Assembly: GCA_036325645.1 (NCBI GenBank)
Contig: JAWNBB010009378.1
Coordinates: forward strand, 1 to 20,624
Direction: 5' to 3'
From: Balantidium ctenopharyngodoni
Lineage: Eukaryota > Ciliophora > Litostomatea > Vestibuliferida > Balantidiidae
DNA length: 20,624 bases
Each line of letters begins with the position of its first letter. Position 1 is the first letter of the stretch. The position numbers and the translations under genes were made by a program. Shown in pieces: positions 19,380 through 20,624 of the stretch. A model generated the notes under the pieces. It was not told the DNA's origin. It saw only the letters and a list, made by a program, of their open reading frames with translations, and ran no database searches.

Positions 19380-20112
19380 AAACCCATAAATTAGCTTATG
19401 CATACATTCAACTAACCTAACCAATACCTACGTTTCCCTCTTTACATGAATCATCCACAATCCCAATCATCTTTCCTCTTTTTTATAAACCCTGACTACT
19501 TGCAATCATAACCTTCAATGGTTATAGAATTTCTCATCAACTCAACCGGTTCTGGCCTTCTTTTCCTATAAAAAATCCTACTATTACTTAATATAAAAGA
19601 ATAATAATTAATTCAATTAATTCAATTAATTATTTATTCCTCATACTCATCTCTATAGCATTTTCTATAATAACTGTCCATTGTTAAAGTATATGCTGAT
19701 TGCTTAAATATACTACTTAACTATAACCTCTTTACATAAACCTATAAAAATAAACCATATAGATCTTTATTACCTTTCACTCTGCCAATCTAATTGAAAA
19801 AACACCTCTAACTTTTCACAATTTCCTTCGGATATTGATCTCAACTAAAACATTCCCAAATGACTGCTTATAGTAACAACAGCCAACCAAACCTACGAAT
19901 CCATAATATCCATTCCGCATAAATAAAAACAAATTATATACCTCGAACAATATCAAAATATGGAACAAAACCTTTATGTTTTTACGCCCTCGGGAGCCGT
20001 AATCTAGCACTTTCAGCGTAAAAACCTTAAAAATGATGCTATTTGCATTTTAATCCATATCTCAATAAAAACTACTATATAAATCTCTTGGTTATATTGT
20101 ATATTAAATAAA
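19380..20112 (-). other. G-poor spacer with coding-like fragments, upstream of the HMG gene
   Basis: The plus strand is markedly poor in G across about 19380-19800. On the minus strand a frame is open from 20049 to a TAA at 19734-19732 (105 codons with UGA as Trp, no ATG near its start; it includes FHILILFEVYNLFLF and RNGYYGFVGLVGCCYY). Other runs follow, for example MDSYYRKCYRDEYEE and RRPEPVELMRNSITIEGYDC, each closed by TAA or TAG. They may belong to the same decayed gene as 17878-19000. Tandem AATTAATTC units lie at about 19607-19630. The last 60 bases before 20113 are the promoter region of the HMG gene. Confidence 0.3.
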
Positions 20113-20409
20113 ATGGGAAAAACCAAAAAGACCGAGAAGAAGACAAGAGCACACAAGGACAAAGACGCACCGAAAAGAGCGATTTCTGCGTTTTTCTTTT
20201 ACAACAAGGAAAGGAGGGTAACTTTGAAAAAGGAGCAACCGGAGCTTGATAATAAACAAATTATTTCCACGATGAGCAGTGAATGGAATAATTTGAGTGC
20301 CGAAAAGAAGAAACCATACAATGAATTGGCAGCGGCGGATAAAAAGAGATATGAGACTGAAAAGGAGGAGTATAATAAAACTAAGGGAGCGAAGAAAAGC
20401 GCCAAGTAA
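20113..20409 (+). CDS. Small HMG-box chromatin protein (HMGB/NHP6-like)
   Basis: The ORF of 98 codons starts at ATG 20113 (in-frame TAA at 20080-20082 upstream) and ends with TAA at 20407-20409; no intron is needed. A basic N-terminus (residues 1-19) is followed by one HMG box at about 20-88: APKRAISAFFFYNKERR, the core SSEWNNLSAEKKKPY with Trp58, and KKRYETEKEEY, then a short basic tail. Proteins of this size and layout bind the minor groove, bend DNA without strong sequence preference and act in chromatin packaging; ciliate macronuclei have abundant small HMG proteins of this kind. The nuclear role is inferred from the family. Its only Trp codon is UGG. The stop lies about 190 bases from the right telomere, so its 3' region is subtelomeric. 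Confidence 0.93.
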   Translation: MGKTKKTEKKTRAHKDKDAPKRAISAFFFYNKERRVTLKKEQPELDNKQIISTMSSEWNNLSAEKKKPYNELAAADKKRYETEKEEYNKTKGAKKSAK

Positions 20410-20581
20410 GAAAGGAAGAGAATAATTTGATAGATATTTTATTCGATCATAATTTAAACTTTTATTAAATAAACTTTCATATTAAAGTTGGGTTTGTATG
20501 GGTTGGTTATTAAAGGATAGAGTTGGTTTTTTGATTATTATGCTTACTTTTCCTTATTAAATCGGGATGATTAATAATATT
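20410..20581. other. Right subtelomere, 3' region of the HMG gene
   Basis: AT-rich, with G clearly exceeding C on the plus strand from about 20480 on, the mirror image of the C-rich left end. It must hold the transcript end of the HMG gene. No ORF is supported. Confidence 0.5.
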
Positions 20582-20600
20582 GGGATTGGGGATTGATTGG
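20582..20600. repeat. Degenerate telomere-like units inside the right telomere
   Basis: Reading rightward: GGGATT (20582-20587), GGGGATT (20588-20594), GATT (20595-20598), GG (20599-20600). These are variants of the GGGGATT unit directly next to the perfect tract. The left end has no such variants. Confidence 0.75.
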
Positions 20601-20624
20601 ATTGGGGATTGGGGATTGGGGATT
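20601..20624. repeat. Right telomere, GGGGATT repeats
   Basis: ATT followed by three GGGGATT units ends exactly at the last base. The tract is the exact reverse complement of bases 1-24, including its length and phase, which marks this as the second natural chromosome end. Confidence 0.95.

Noticed and set aside
17878-20049. The idea that UAA and UAG mean Gln here, which would join several fragments.
   Set aside because: Dynein has no UAA or UAG in 4,363 codons although it uses many Gln codons, and the intact genes end in UAA/UAG. Frameshifts would still be needed. Decay from CAA/CAG is simpler.
1-20624. CRISPR arrays, insertion sequences, bacterial operons or a viral origin.
   Set aside because: There are no spaced direct repeats or transposase genes. 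Eukaryotic genes with a GT-AG intron, dynein and telomeres at both ends point to a ciliate somatic chromosome.

Overview
The window looks like one complete, telomere-capped somatic (macronuclear) minichromosome of a ciliate. Bases 1-24 are tandem AATCCCC units and bases 20601-20624 are their exact reverse complement (GGGGATT units on the G-rich strand), so both natural ends are present. The largest gene is an axonemal dynein heavy chain, so the organism builds motile cilia. UGA must be read as tryptophan: the dynein frame is a single uninterrupted frame of 4,363 codons only if 36 in-frame UGA codons are sense, and one of these sits inside the conserved C-terminus. Every convincing gene ends in UAA or UAG. 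The telomere unit differs, as far as I recall, from those of Tetrahymena (CCCCAA), Oxytricha/Euplotes (CCCCAAAA) and Blepharisma (CCCTAACA), so I do not name a genus.

Layout, left to right. 1-180: telomere and short C-rich subtelomere. 181-1602 (+), possibly spliced on to 1767: an Asn/Lys-rich basic protein of unknown function whose tryptophans are all UGA. 1768-3343: a convergent, AT-rich spacer with a GC-richer island (about 2117-2440) that looks like a broken reading frame, and a perfect hairpin at 2831-2855. 3344-16435 (-): the intronless 13.1-kb dynein heavy chain gene (DNAH1/3/7/12-like, single-headed inner arm type). 16436-16724: short spacer holding the dynein promoter. 16725-17343 (-): a tandem CCCH zinc-finger RNA-binding protein with a seven-codon first exon, a 40-bp GT-AG intron and a methionine-rich tail. 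17344-20112: a 2.8-kb AT-rich stretch with no intact gene but with many short coding-like fragments on the minus strand, probably one or more decayed genes. 20113-20409 (+): a small HMG-box chromatin protein. 20410-20624: G-rich subtelomere, degenerate telomere units and the telomere.

The genes are not an operon and show no common pathway. Dynein is a ciliary motor, the CCCH protein probably controls mRNA stability or translation, and the HMG protein probably packages DNA. Their linkage is most simply explained by co-residence on one fragment of the germline. The most unusual points are the UGA code with its gene-to-gene difference in usage, the completeness of the chromosome, the Met-rich tail of the CCCH protein, the altered AAA2 nucleotide site of the dynein, and the apparent gene fossils kept in a somatic chromosome.
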